A stretch of 64,000 nt of DNA from Streptomyces olivaceus (GTDB lineage Bacteria > Actinomycetota > Actinomycetes > Streptomycetales > Streptomycetaceae): the NCBI RefSeq assembly GCF_000721235.1, contig NZ_JOFH01000020.1, positions 186,001 to 250,000 of the forward strand. The letters are read 5' to 3'. The first letter of the stretch is position 1; the number at the start of each line of letters is the position of its first letter. Shown here one piece after another: positions 53,846 to 64,000 of this stretch. The notes under the pieces were generated by a model. It was not told the origin of the DNA and did no database searches. It worked only from the letters and a program-made list of their open reading frames with translations. A program made the position numbers and the translations under genes.

Positions 53846-53963
53846 CGGGGTGCGGCCCTGCGCCGCTCGACGGATGAGGGCCGACGCTGCGTGACGGGTG
53901 CCGCGACACGCCCGGTAACCTCAGTCCTCACCCGCACAACCGCACCTCTTCAAGGGAGCCCTC

Positions 53964-54377
53964 GTGACCCAGCGCAGCCTCGTCCTCCTCAAGCCCGACA
54001 CCGTCCGTCGTGGCCTGACCGGCGAGATCATCAGCCGTATCGAGCGCAAGGCCGGCTGGCAGATCACCGCGCTGGAGCTGCGCACCCTGGACGCCGACAC
54101 GCTGGAGCAGCACTACGGCGAGCACAAGGGCAAGCCCTTCTACGAGCCGCTCGTCGAGTTCATGGCGTCCGGCCCGGTCGTGGCGATGGTCGTCGAGGGC
54201 GAGCGGGTCATCGAGGGCGTGCGCGCGCTGGCCGGCCCGACCGACCCGATCGCCGCCGCGCCCGGCTCCATCCGGGGTGACTTCGGTGTGATCGTCCGGG
54301 AGAACCTGATCCACGCCTCCGACTCCGAGGAGTCCGCCGAGCGCGAGCTAAAGATCTTCTTCCCGGGCCGGGTCTGA
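53964..54377 (+). CDS. ndk: nucleoside diphosphate kinase
   Basis: A 137-residue enzyme that transfers the gamma-phosphate between nucleoside di- and triphosphates. The phospho-histidine is His117 in NLIHASDS, and the nucleotide site is complete (RSLVLLKPD, IRGDFG). Normal length. GTG start with AAGGGAG. Confidence 0.96.
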   Translation: MTQRSLVLLKPDTVRRGLTGEIISRIERKAGWQITALELRTLDADTLEQHYGEHKGKPFYEPLVEFMASGPVVAMVVEGERVIEGVRALAGPTDPIAAAPGSIRGDFGVIVRENLIHASDSEESAERELKIFFPGRV

Positions 54378-54695
54378 TTCTTCTCCCAGACACGCCGAAC
54401 GGTCTTTTTTCTGACAAAGCGTCAGCCGAATGGCTCAGGCGAAGCCGGGGCGGCCGTGTAAAAGCGGTCGCCCTGTGGCATATGCGTGCCTGATCGGGGG
54501 AACGGATCCCACCGTTGGCCCGTCTCCACAGGCGAGGCGGTGCGCCATCTGCCGACAATGGCGAAGACCCTCGCGCAGTGTTCGCGAAAGCGCGTCTACG
54601 ATGGAAGCCTCCACGCGTCACTGCACCCACTTCGCCTACCTGAAAAGCCCTCAAAAGCTCCTGGGAAGGCCAGTCGAATCCTGATGGGGAACTCA
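54378..54695. other. 318-bp upstream region of mreB
   Basis: It lies after ndk. It holds a TTTTTT run at 54403-54408 without a clear hairpin, and presumably mreB promoters; I cannot assign hexamers firmly. No gene seen. Confidence 0.4.
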
Positions 54696-55715
54696 ATGTC
54701 GTTCATCGGCCGTGACATGGCTGTCGACCTCGGGACCGCCAACACGCTGGTGTACGTCAGGGGTCGCGGGATCGTACTCAACGAGCCGTCCGTCGTCGCG
54801 ATCAACACCAACACCGGTGGCATCCTCGCGGTCGGCGCCGAAGCGAAGAAGATGATCGGGCGCACGCCCGGCAACATCGTTGCCGTGCGTCCGCTGAAGG
54901 ACGGCGTCATCGCCGACTTCGAGATCACCGAGCGGATGCTCCGCTACTTCATCCTGAAGATCCACAAGCGGCGGTATCTGGCTCGGCCGCGAGTCGTCGT
55001 CTGTGTGCCCTCGGGCATCACCGGCGTCGAGCGCCGCGCCGTCATCGAGGCGTCGTCCCAGGCCGGCGCCCGTCAGGTGCACATCATCGAGGAGCCCATG
55101 GCCGCGGCCATCGGTTCCGGCCTGCCGGTCCACGAGGCCACGGGCAACATGGTGGTGGACATCGGCGGCGGCACCACGGAGGTCGCGGTCATCTCGCTCG
55201 GCGGCATCGTCACGGCCCAGTCCATCCGCGTCGCGGGTGACGAGCTGGACAACGCGATCATCCAGCACGTCAAGAAGGAGTACAGCCTTCTGCTGGGCGA
55301 GCGCACGGCCGAACAGATCAAGATCACGATCGGCTCGGCGTACGACCTCGACTCCGACGAGCACACCGAAATCCGCGGCCGGGACCTCGTCTCCGGGCTG
55401 CCCAAGACCGTCGTCATCTCCGCCGCCGAAGTACGCAAGGCGATCGAGGAGCCGGTCAACGCGATCGTCGACGCCGTCAAGACCACCCTCGACAAGTGTC
55501 CGCCGGAGCTGTCCGGCGACATCATGGACCGGGGCATCGTCCTGACCGGCGGCGGCGCGCTGCTGCGCGGGCTCGACGAACGGCTGCGCCGGGAGACCGG
55601 AATGCCGATCCACATCGCCGAGGACCCGCTCGACAGCGTGGCGCTCGGCAGCGGCAAGTGCGTCGAGGAGTTCGAGGCGCTCCAGCAGGTGCTGGACGCC
55701 TCGCCCCGCAGATGA
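54696..55715 (+). CDS. mreB: actin-like cytoskeletal protein MreB
   Basis: A 339-residue actin homologue. In Streptomyces it acts in aerial hyphae and spore-wall formation. Phosphate-1 is seen as [13 protein letters not shown] and phosphate-2 as [13 protein letters not shown]; the adenosine motif [13 protein letters not shown] is present. The start at 54696 follows GGGGAACTCA; the alternative ATG at 54684 adds MGNS. Separated from mreC by a 255-bp gap with a hairpin and 20-bp periodic repeats. Confidence 0.96.
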   Translation: MSFIGRDMAVDLGTANTLVYVRGRGIVLNEPSVVAINTNTGGILAVGAEAKKMIGRTPGNIVAVRPLKDGVIADFEITERMLRYFILKIHKRRYLARPRVVVCVPSGITGVERRAVIEASSQAGARQVHIIEEPMAAAIGSGLPVHEATGNMVVDIGGGTTEVAVISLGGIVTAQSIRVAGDELDNAIIQHVKKEYSLLLGERTAEQIKITIGSAYDLDSDEHTEIRGRDLVSGLPKTVVISAAEVRKAIEEPVNAIVDAVKTTLDKCPPELSGDIMDRGIVLTGGGALLRGLDERLRRETGMPIHIAEDPLDSVALGSGKCVEEFEALQQVLDASPRR

Positions 55716-55729
55716 CGTAACACTTCGGT

Positions 55730-55765
55730 TCCGCCGTACGAGACGATCTCCTCTCGTGCGGCGGA
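55730..55765 (+). terminator. hairpin after mreB
   Basis: A 14-bp stem (55730-55743 with 55752-55765) with one G-U, 15 bp after the stop. It fits a partly monocistronic mreB transcript. Confidence 0.65.
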
Positions 55766-55781
55766 TCGTTGATATAGAGGG

Positions 55782-55835
55782 TTCCGGTACCGGATGAAGG
55801 CTTCCGGTGCCGGATGCGAGGTCCCGTACCGGATG
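55782..55835. repeat. three 20-bp-spaced CCGGTACCGGATG-like repeats
   Basis: TTCCGGTACCGGATG at 55782, TTCCGGTGCCGGATG at 55802 and a shorter CCCGTACCGGATG at about 55823. Period about 20 bp. Just upstream of mreC, within its leader. Confidence 0.75.
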
Positions 55836-55970
55836 TGCGGGAAGTGCCGCTGCCGCACCGCTCGCACCCGACGTACCGAATCACCTGAATACCTGAACAC
55901 CGCCCACGTACATGCCCACGTACATTCCGAGATTTCCCGCATTTCGACGAGGAAGGCACGGCCGCCGCAC

Positions 55971-57023
55971 GTGAGGGACACGAAAGAGAGCCGGCTGCTC
56001 CTGGTACTGCTGATCGCCGTCGCGTTCGCGCTGATCACGGTGGACATCCGCGGCGGGGAGGACTCACCGGTCGACGGTGCCCGGCAGGCCGCGGCCAACG
56101 TCTTCGGTCCGATCGAGAACGGGGTGTCGTCCGCCGTCGACCCGGTCGGCAACGCGGTCTCCGCGATCCGCGACTCCGGCGACCGGCACGACCGGCTCGC
56201 CGCACTGGAGACGCAGAACGCGGCCCTGAAGGCGAAGCTCGGCAGCGACGAGCGCGGCCGCAGCCGGCTCAAGCAGTTCGACAAGATGCTCGGCCTCGCC
56301 GGAGCCGGCCAGTACGGCATCAAGGGCGCTCAGGTCATCGCCATAGGAGCGGCCCAGGGCTTCTCCTGGACGATCACCATCGACGCCGGCGCCGGCGACG
56401 GCGTCAAGCGCGACATGACCGTCCTCAACGGCGACGGCCTCGTCGGACGCGTGACCACCGTCGGACCCAACAGCGCCACCGTGCTGCTCGCCAACGACCC
56501 GGACTTCACCGTCGGGACCCGGATGGAGGCCGGTGACGAACTCGGCTTCGCCGCCGGGCAGGGCAGCCGCCCCTTCCGCGTCGAACTCCTCAACGGCAAG
56601 GCCGACGTCAAGAAGGGCGACCGCCTCGTCACCTTCGGCTCGCAGGCCGACAAGCCGTTCGTGCCCGGCGTACCCGTCGGCACCGTCTCCCGCGTCGACC
56701 CCAACGGCGGCGACCTCACCCGCATCCTGGAGGTCACCCCGTTCGTCAGCTTCACCAAGCTCGACGTCGTCGGCGTCGTCGTGCAGGCCCCGCAGAAGGA
56801 CCCGCGCGACACGGTGCTCCCGGCGAAGGACAAGCCGGAGCCCACGCCGACCGTGACGGTGACCGTGACCCCGGGGGCCGACCCCGAGGGCCAGGCACAG
56901 AACAACGAGGGCGGCGCCACGGAGGAGGACGACGCGGCCCTCGGCAACGACACGGCCGGTGAGAACGGCGCCACCGGGCAGAACGACCGGACCGACCAGC
57001 AGAACGAGCAGACCGAACCGTAG
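55971..57023 (+). CDS. mreC: rod-shape-determining protein MreC
   Basis: A 350-residue single-span protein. The membrane helix is residues 8-26 (RLLLVLLIAVAFALITVDI), a coiled coil follows (about 65-95, LAALETQNAALKAKL), then the beta-barrel MreC domain (to about 275). The last 75 residues are low-complexity and acidic (Asn/Gln/Glu/Asp). It links MreB with MreD and PBPs. GTG start; GAGGAAGG is about 14 nt upstream, a little far. Confidence 0.92.
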   Translation: MRDTKESRLLLVLLIAVAFALITVDIRGGEDSPVDGARQAAANVFGPIENGVSSAVDPVGNAVSAIRDSGDRHDRLAALETQNAALKAKLGSDERGRSRLKQFDKMLGLAGAGQYGIKGAQVIAIGAAQGFSWTITIDAGAGDGVKRDMTVLNGDGLVGRVTTVGPNSATVLLANDPDFTVGTRMEAGDELGFAAGQGSRPFRVELLNGKADVKKGDRLVTFGSQADKPFVPGVPVGTVSRVDPNGGDLTRILEVTPFVSFTKLDVVGVVVQAPQKDPRDTVLPAKDKPEPTPTVTVTVTPGADPEGQAQNNEGGATEEDDAALGNDTAGENGATGQNDRTDQQNEQTEP

Positions 57024-57036
57024 GAGCCCTCACCCC

Positions 57037-57708
57037 ATGCGCGTCAACCGGATCCTGCTGTCCGTCGCCCTGGTCGTCGTCGCCCTGGTGATCCAGGTGA
57101 GCGTCCTCGCCCGCCTCCACCTGCCCGGCGCCGTCCCCGACCTGCTGCTGCTCACCGTCCTCGGCCTCGCCCTGGTCTACGGCCACGTCGGCGGCGCCCT
57201 CGTCGGCTTCGGCGCCGGACTCCTCGCCGACCTCGCCCCGCCCGCCGACCACGCCGCCGGCCGCTACGCCCTGGTGCTCTGCGTCATCGGCTACCTCGCC
57301 GGCCTCGCCAAGCCGGACAACGGCCGGCTCAGGTCGGCCACCGGCCCCATGGTCGTGGTGGTCGGCGCCGCCATCGGCACCACCCTGCTCTACGCGGGCG
57401 TCGGCGCCCTCGTCGGCGACACCGCCGCCCGCCACGTCGGCCTGCCCAGCCTGCTGTTCACGGCCTCCCTGTACGACCTGCTGCTCGCGCCCTTCGTCGT
57501 CCCCGGCATCATGGCCCTCGCCCGGCGCGCCGAGAACGACCCGCTGGCCGACACCAACTCCGCCGCCAAGAGCCCCGACATCTCCTCCGGGTGGCTCTCG
57601 TCGGGCACCGGCCTGCGCATCGGCGGACAGCGCAACGCGCTGCGGATGAAGACCGCCCGGGCGCGCATGGCCCGCGCCGGACGCATCAAGGGGGTCAAGC
57701 GGCTGTGA
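57037..57708 (+). CDS. mreD: rod-shape-determining protein MreD
   Basis: A 223-residue protein with about five or six membrane helices (from RILLSVALVVVALVIQVSVL) and a basic cytoplasmic tail (RMKTARARMARAGRIKGVK). The tail is longer than in most MreD. TAGGAG lies before ATG 57037; 13 bp after mreC. Confidence 0.9.
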   Translation: MRVNRILLSVALVVVALVIQVSVLARLHLPGAVPDLLLLTVLGLALVYGHVGGALVGFGAGLLADLAPPADHAAGRYALVLCVIGYLAGLAKPDNGRLRSATGPMVVVVGAAIGTTLLYAGVGALVGDTAARHVGLPSLLFTASLYDLLLAPFVVPGIMALARRAENDPLADTNSAAKSPDISSGWLSSGTGLRIGGQRNALRMKTARARMARAGRIKGVKRL

Positions 57709-57775
57709 CGGCACGACCCCGCCCACCGGCACCGCAACGTCCAGAAAACACGCACCACGTGAGGGGGAGGCAGCA

Positions 57776-57838
57776 GTGACCAACGCCCTCCCGTCGCCCA
57801 CCGCCACCCTCAACCGAATGGGCTGCGCCCATGACTAA
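57776..57838 (+). CDS. possible 20-codon ORF overlapping pbp2 start
   Basis: GTG 57776 has an excellent ribosome site (GAGGGGGAGGCAGCA). The 20-residue product is MTNALPSPTATLNRMGCAHD, ending in TAA at 57836-57838. This stop lies 5 bp beyond the first base of the pbp2 ATG (57831). pbp2 itself lacks a Shine-Dalgarno sequence. Translational coupling is inferred. It may instead be chance. Confidence 0.4.
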   Translation: MTNALPSPTATLNRMGCAHD

Positions 57839-60140
57839 CATCCCCGAGACCGGCCGCAGCACCCGCGTCCAGACCCGGCTCGTCGTCATCCAGATCCTCG
57901 TCCTCTCCCTCCTCGCCACCCTCGGCGGCCGGCTCTGGTACCTCCAGATCCGCCAGGGCGACGAGTACGCGGAGGAGGCCTCCGGCAACCACGTCCAGCA
58001 GGTCGTCCAGCCCGCCACCCGCGGCTCGATCCTGGACGCCCGCGGTGTGGCCCTCGCCGACAACGAGACCCGCCTCGTCGTCTCCGCCTCCCGCACCGAC
58101 CTGCTGAAGATGAAGGACGACGGCGAGGGCGTCCTCACCAAGCTCGCCGGGGTCCTCGGCATGCAGCCCCAGGACGTCATCGACAAGGTCCGGCTCTGCG
58201 ACGCCGAGACCCCCCAGCCCTGCTGGAACGGCTCGCCCTACCAGCCGATCCCCGTCACCGACGAGGCCACGGTCAAGCAGGCCCTGCAGATCCGCGAGCG
58301 CGCCGAGGACTTCCCCGGCATCACCGCCGAACCCATGGCCGTACGCCGCTACGCCGCCCCCGGCGAGTCCAACACCGCCCAGGTCCTCGGCTACCTCTCG
58401 CCGGTCACCGACGAGGAGCTGCAGAAGGCCCAGGACACCGACTCGCCCTACCTGCGCTCCGACCAGGTCGGCCGCTCCGGCATCGAGCGCCAGTACGACA
58501 AGGCGCTGCGCGGCAAGGCCGGCGTCACCCGCTACGAGGTCGACAACCTCGGCCGCGTCATCGGCGAGGCCGAGTCCGACGCGGGCACCCCCGGTTCCAA
58601 CCTCGTCACCAGCATCGACGCCCGCGTCCAGCGGGTCGCCGAGTACGAGCTGAACGAGGCCATGAAGGCCGCCCGCAAGGAGATGGACCGCAACACCAAC
58701 CGGACCTACGAGGCCGACGCGGGCGCCGTCGTCGTGATGGAGGCCAAGACCGGCCGCGTCGTCGCCATGGCCTCCAACCCCGACTACGACCCGAACGCCT
58801 GGGTCGGCGGCATCTCCGCCAAGGACTACAAGAAGCTCACCGGCAAGGACTCCAACTACCCGCTGCTCAACCGCGCCACCCAGGGCCAGGCGGCCCCCGG
58901 CTCGATCTTCAAGGTCGTCTCCTCGGCCGCCGCGGTCGAGGCCGGCTACGACTTCGACGGCAACTACGACTGCTCCAGCGCGTACGACGTCGGCGGCCAG
59001 GTCTTCAAGAACTTCGAGTCGGCCAACGAGGGCATGATCAGCATCGGCCGCGCCCTGGAACTCTCCTGCGACACCGTCTTCTACCGCCTGTCCCACCAGG
59101 AGTGGAAGAAGGACGGCGGGACGAACCCGAAGAACCCCCACGACTACTTCTACAAGGCCGCCCACCAGTTCGGCCTCGGCGCCAAGACCGGCATCGACCT
59201 CCCCAACGAGGTCACCGGCCGCGTCCCCGACCGCGAGTGGAAGCAGGAGTACTGGGACGCCAACAAGGACGCCTGGTGCAAGACCGGCAAGAAGGACGGC
59301 TCGTACGTCGAGAAGATCGCGTACGAGAACTGCCTCGAAGGCAACAAGATGCGCGCCGGTGACTCCATCAACTACTCCATCGGCCAGGGCGACACCCTCG
59401 TCACCCCCATCCAGATGGCCACCATCTACTCCGCCATCTCCAACGGCGGCACCCTCTACGACCCGAGCATCGGCAAGGCGGTCGTCAGCCCCGACGGCAA
59501 GACGGTCGACGAGATCGAGCCCACCGCGCACGGCAAGCTGCCGATAAGCAAGACCACGCTGGCCAAGATGGACGACGCCCTCGCCGGCGTCGCCACCCGG
59601 GGCACCGCCGCCTGGCGGTTCGCGCAGGTCGGCTGGCCGCAGGACAAGATCCCGATGCACGCCAAGACCGGTACCGCCGAGGTCTACGGCAAGCAGACCA
59701 CCTCGTGGTTCGCGACGTACACCAAGGACTACTCGATCGTCATGACGATCTCCCAGGGCGGTACGGGTTCCGGCGCCTCGGGACCCGCCGTCCGCAACAT
59801 CTACGACGCGCTGTACGGCGTCTCGGACGACGGCGACATCGACCAGAAGAAGGCGCTGCTGCCCAAGCCCCAGGCGAAGCTCCCGGCGATCAGGACCGAC
59901 GGCACCATCACCGCGCCCAAGATGCCGAAGGACGTCGTCAAGGAGCTGCAGCCCGACGAGGAGGCCTCCCCGGACCAGGAGTACGCCCCCGTCGAGGGCC
60001 AGGACCAGGGCGCGACCACGCCCAACACGAACGGCGAGAACCGCGACACCCGCCGGCGCCGACGACGCGGCGGCGCGCGGGGCGGGACCCGCGGCAGTAC
60101 CCGTACGGGACTCGGTGGAAGCCGGAGGGCGCGCGCATGA
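57831..60140 (+). CDS. pbp2: penicillin-binding protein 2 (class B PBP)
   Basis: A 769-residue transpeptidase for lateral or spore-wall peptidoglycan. A membrane helix spans about 17-34. The PBP dimerisation domain follows, then the transpeptidase: SxxK is Ser358-Ile-Phe-Lys361 (APGSIFK), SxN is Ser412-Cys-Asp414, and KTG is 612-614 (HAKTGTAEV). The C-terminal tail is Arg-rich ([20 protein letters not shown]), about 35 residues, beyond the catalytic domain. It overlaps rodA by ATGA. Confidence 0.95.
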   Translation: MTNIPETGRSTRVQTRLVVIQILVLSLLATLGGRLWYLQIRQGDEYAEEASGNHVQQVVQPATRGSILDARGVALADNETRLVVSASRTDLLKMKDDGEGVLTKLAGVLGMQPQDVIDKVRLCDAETPQPCWNGSPYQPIPVTDEATVKQALQIRERAEDFPGITAEPMAVRRYAAPGESNTAQVLGYLSPVTDEELQKAQDTDSPYLRSDQVGRSGIERQYDKALRGKAGVTRYEVDNLGRVIGEAESDAGTPGSNLVTSIDARVQRVAEYELNEAMKAARKEMDRNTNRTYEADAGAVVVMEAKTGRVVAMASNPDYDPNAWVGGISAKDYKKLTGKDSNYPLLNRATQGQAAPGSIFKVVSSAAAVEAGYDFDGNYDCSSAYDVGGQVFKNFESANEGMISIGRALELSCDTVFYRLSHQEWKKDGGTNPKNPHDYFYKAAHQFGLGAKTGIDLPNEVTGRVPDREWKQEYWDANKDAWCKTGKKDGSYVEKIAYENCLEGNKMRAGDSINYSIGQGDTLVTPIQMATIYSAISNGGTLYDPSIGKAVVSPDGKTVDEIEPTAHGKLPISKTTLAKMDDALAGVATRGTAAWRFAQVGWPQDKIPMHAKTGTAEVYGKQTTSWFATYTKDYSIVMTISQGGTGSGASGPAVRNIYDALYGVSDDGDIDQKKALLPKPQAKLPAIRTDGTITAPKMPKDVVKELQPDEEASPDQEYAPVEGQDQGATTPNTNGENRDTRRRRRRGGARGGTRGSTRTGLGGSRRARA

Positions 60141-61336
60141 CCGGAGCGAACAGCTTCCAGGTCTCCGGGTACGGCCCCGAGAAGGCGGGCTGGACCCGGC
60201 TCCTCGCCCGGGACTCCGTGGCCCGGCGGCTCGACTGGCCGATACTGCTGGCCGCGATCGCGCTCTCCCTGATGGGTACCCTGCTCGTCTACTCCGCGAC
60301 CCGCAACCGCACCGAACTCAACCAGGGCGACCAGTACTACTTCCTCACCCGGCACCTGCTGAACACCGGCATCGGGCTCGCCCTGATGGTCGGCATCGTC
60401 TGGCTCGGCCACCGCGCCCTGCGCACCGCCGTGCCCGTCCTGTACGGCGCCTCCGTCTTCCTGATCCTGCTGGTGCTCACGCCGCTCGGCTCGACCATCA
60501 ACGGCGCCCACTCCTGGATCAAGCTCCCCGGCGGCTTCTCCCTGCAGCCCTCGGAGTTCGTGAAACTCACGATCATCCTGGGCATGGCGATGCTGCTGGC
60601 CGCCCGCGTCGACGCGGGGGACCGGCAGCACCCCGACCACCGGACCGTGCTCCAGGCCCTGGGTCTGGCCACCGTCCCGATGCTGATCGTGATGCTCATG
60701 CCCGACCTCGGGTCGGTCATGGTCATGGTCATCATCGTGCTCGGCATCCTGCTCGCCTCCGGCTCCAGCAACCGCTGGATCTTCGGCCTGCTCGGCGCGG
60801 GCACCGCCGGAGCGCTCGCGGTGTGGCAGCTCGGCATCCTGGACGACTACCAGATCGCCCGCTTCGCCGCCTTCGCCAACCCGGCCCTCGACCCCGCCGG
60901 CGTCGGCTACAACACCAACCAGGCCCGCATCGCCATCGGCTCCGGCGGCCTGACCGGCTCCGGCCTCTTCGAGGGCTCGCAGACCACCGGCCGCTTCGTG
61001 CCGGAACAGCAGACCGACTTCGTCTTCACCGTCGCCGGCGAGGAGCTGGGCTTCCTCGGCGCCGGCCTCATCATCGTCCTGCTCGGCGTCGTCCTGTGGC
61101 GCGCCTGCAGGATCGCCCGGGAGACCACCGACCTGTACGGGACGGTCGTCGCCGCCGGCATCGTGGCCTGGTTCGCCTTCCAGACCTTCGAGAACGTCGG
61201 CATGACGCTCGGCATCATGCCGGTCACCGGTCTGCCGCTGCCCTTCGTCTCCTACGGCGGCTCGTCGATGTTCGCCGTGTGGATGGCGGTGGGGCTGCTC
61301 CAGTCGATCACGGTCCAGAGACCCATGTCCGCCTGA
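60137..61336 (+). CDS. rodA: FtsW/RodA/SpoVE-family peptidoglycan glycosyltransferase
   Basis: A 399-residue SEDS protein with about ten membrane helices. Conserved segments are GAHSWIKLPGGFSLQPSEFV, and FVPEQQTDFVFTVAGEELGF near the catalytic Asp, plus GLPLPFVSYGGSS. It works with PBP2. In S. coelicolor the homologue is called sfr. The ATG overlaps the pbp2 stop. Confidence 0.94.
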   Translation: MTGANSFQVSGYGPEKAGWTRLLARDSVARRLDWPILLAAIALSLMGTLLVYSATRNRTELNQGDQYYFLTRHLLNTGIGLALMVGIVWLGHRALRTAVPVLYGASVFLILLVLTPLGSTINGAHSWIKLPGGFSLQPSEFVKLTIILGMAMLLAARVDAGDRQHPDHRTVLQALGLATVPMLIVMLMPDLGSVMVMVIIVLGILLASGSSNRWIFGLLGAGTAGALAVWQLGILDDYQIARFAAFANPALDPAGVGYNTNQARIAIGSGGLTGSGLFEGSQTTGRFVPEQQTDFVFTVAGEELGFLGAGLIIVLLGVVLWRACRIARETTDLYGTVVAAGIVAWFAFQTFENVGMTLGIMPVTGLPLPFVSYGGSSMFAVWMAVGLLQSITVQRPMSA

Positions 61337-61414
61337 CCACGGGCGGTACGGGGGACCTTCCACGCCGGGTTAGGCTGGATGGTCCCCCTTGTCAGCACAC
61401 GAAGGTTCCGTGAG

Positions 61415-63355
<1,941 letters not shown>

Positions 63356-63380
63356 CCGGGCCGCCGGGACGGACGGCGCC

Positions 63381-64000
63381 TCAGGGCACGATGACGCGGC
63401 GGCCGCGCGCGTGGCCGGTCCGGCTGTCGGCGTGGGCCGCTGCGGCGTCGGCGAGCGGGTACGTCTGCTCGACCGGGATGTGGAGCCGGCCCCGTGAGAT
63501 GAGGTCGGCGGCCTCGGCGAGCGCGTCCGGGACGCTGCCGGCCACGCCGGAGAAGCGGACGCCGAGGCCGGGTGCGCCGAGGTCGGCGATGGTGAGCACC
63601 CTGTCCCGGTCGCCGGTCAGCCCGACGAGTTCGCGGATCACGCCGGAGCCGGCCAGGTCGAGGGCCGCGTCGACCGGCCCGAGCCGCCGTACCCGCTCCA
63701 CCCAGCCCTCGCCGTAGGTCGTGGCGAGGGCGCCCAGGCCGCGCAGGTAGTCCTGGTTCGCCGCGCCCGCCGTGCCGATCACCTTGATGCCGCGCTCGCG
63801 GGCGATCTGCAGCACCGCCGAGCCCACTCCACCGGACGCGCCGCTGACCAGCAGCGTCTGCCCGGCCCGTATGCCGACCTCGCGCAGGACGCGCAGCGCG
63901 GTCTCCACCACGGAGGGGTATCCGGCCGCCTCCTCGAACGTCAGGCCCTCGGGCATGCGGGCCCAGGCACCCAGTACGGCGAACTCGGCGTAGGTGCTGG
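63381..64000 (-). CDS. NADPH:quinone-type MDR oxidoreductase (partial, 5' end outside window)
   Basis: The C-terminal 206 residues of a medium-chain dehydrogenase/reductase. The nucleotide-binding Rossmann motif is SGASGGVGSAVLQIA. The frame continues beyond the ATG-like M at 63956 to the window edge (STYAEFAVLGAWARM), so the true start lies outside. It is a zinc-free quinone-oxidoreductase type. It converges on the radical SAM gene with 25 bp between stops. Confidence 0.85.
   Translation of the reverse strand, partial: STYAEFAVLGAWARMPEGLTFEEAAGYPSVVETALRVLREVGIRAGQTLLVSGASGGVGSAVLQIARERGIKVIGTAGAANQDYLRGLGALATTYGEGWVERVRRLGPVDAALDLAGSGVIRELVGLTGDRDRVLTIADLGAPGLGVRFSGVAGSVPDALAEAADLISRGRLHIPVEQTYPLADAAAAHADSRTGHARGRRVIVP

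Overview
The window looks like chromosomal core DNA from a Streptomyces or a very close relative. It is very GC-rich, GTG starts are common, a Tat signal and actinobacterial families are present, and the blocks tig-clpP1-clpP2-clpX, valS-folC-ndk and mreBCD-pbp2-rodA appear in the order I remember from Streptomyces coelicolor (recall, not a search). I read about 50 protein genes, two tRNA genes and many hairpin terminators. I saw no phage, insertion sequence, CRISPR array or biosynthetic cluster.

Layout. 10-5898 (minus): a sugar-uptake operon of lipoprotein binding protein, two permeases and a GH4 glycosidase, followed downstream of the ROK regulator gene that probably controls it. 6071-9338: a MscS channel, an HNH nuclease, a Uma2 protein and a methyltransferase. 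9702-15333: a Tat-exported glycoside hydrolase, a small repeat protein, malQ and a small membrane protein. 15448-28425: a MarR regulator, two paralogous M1 aminopeptidases, asd, a large secreted subtilase and a DUF559-type protein. 28595-35413: a DsbA-like mycothiol-type oxidoreductase, a zinc-ribbon protein, a DUF574 methyltransferase, two amino-acid permeases flanking bioY, and rpiB. 36052-41302: an Fpg/Nei glycosylase, an Eis-type acetyltransferase, a PP2C phosphatase, an HD protein and an acyltransferase. 42026-47904: small ORFs, tRNA-Gly, tRNA-Pro, trigger factor and the Clp protease genes. 48009-63355: a membrane-anchored protein of unknown function, valS, folC, a DUF4233 protein, ndk, the lateral-wall cluster mreB-mreC-mreD-pbp2-rodA and a radical SAM protein. 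A partial oxidoreductase runs off the right edge.

How the genes work together. tig, clpP1P2 and clpX form a folding and degradation block. mreB-rodA builds and organises the spore and lateral wall. The first operon, the exported glycosidase and malQ all serve carbohydrate use. The second-look items are mostly non-coding: a roughly 29-bp degenerate repeat array at 35500-35870, several short tandem duplications in gene 3' flanks, a perfect 23-bp inverted repeat inside the end of the HD gene, a possible 20-codon ORF overlapping the pbp2 start, a metal-regulator-like dyad at 30543-30559, and several TANNNT-N6/7-GTG leaderless start signatures. I did not identify a convincing new multi-gene system.
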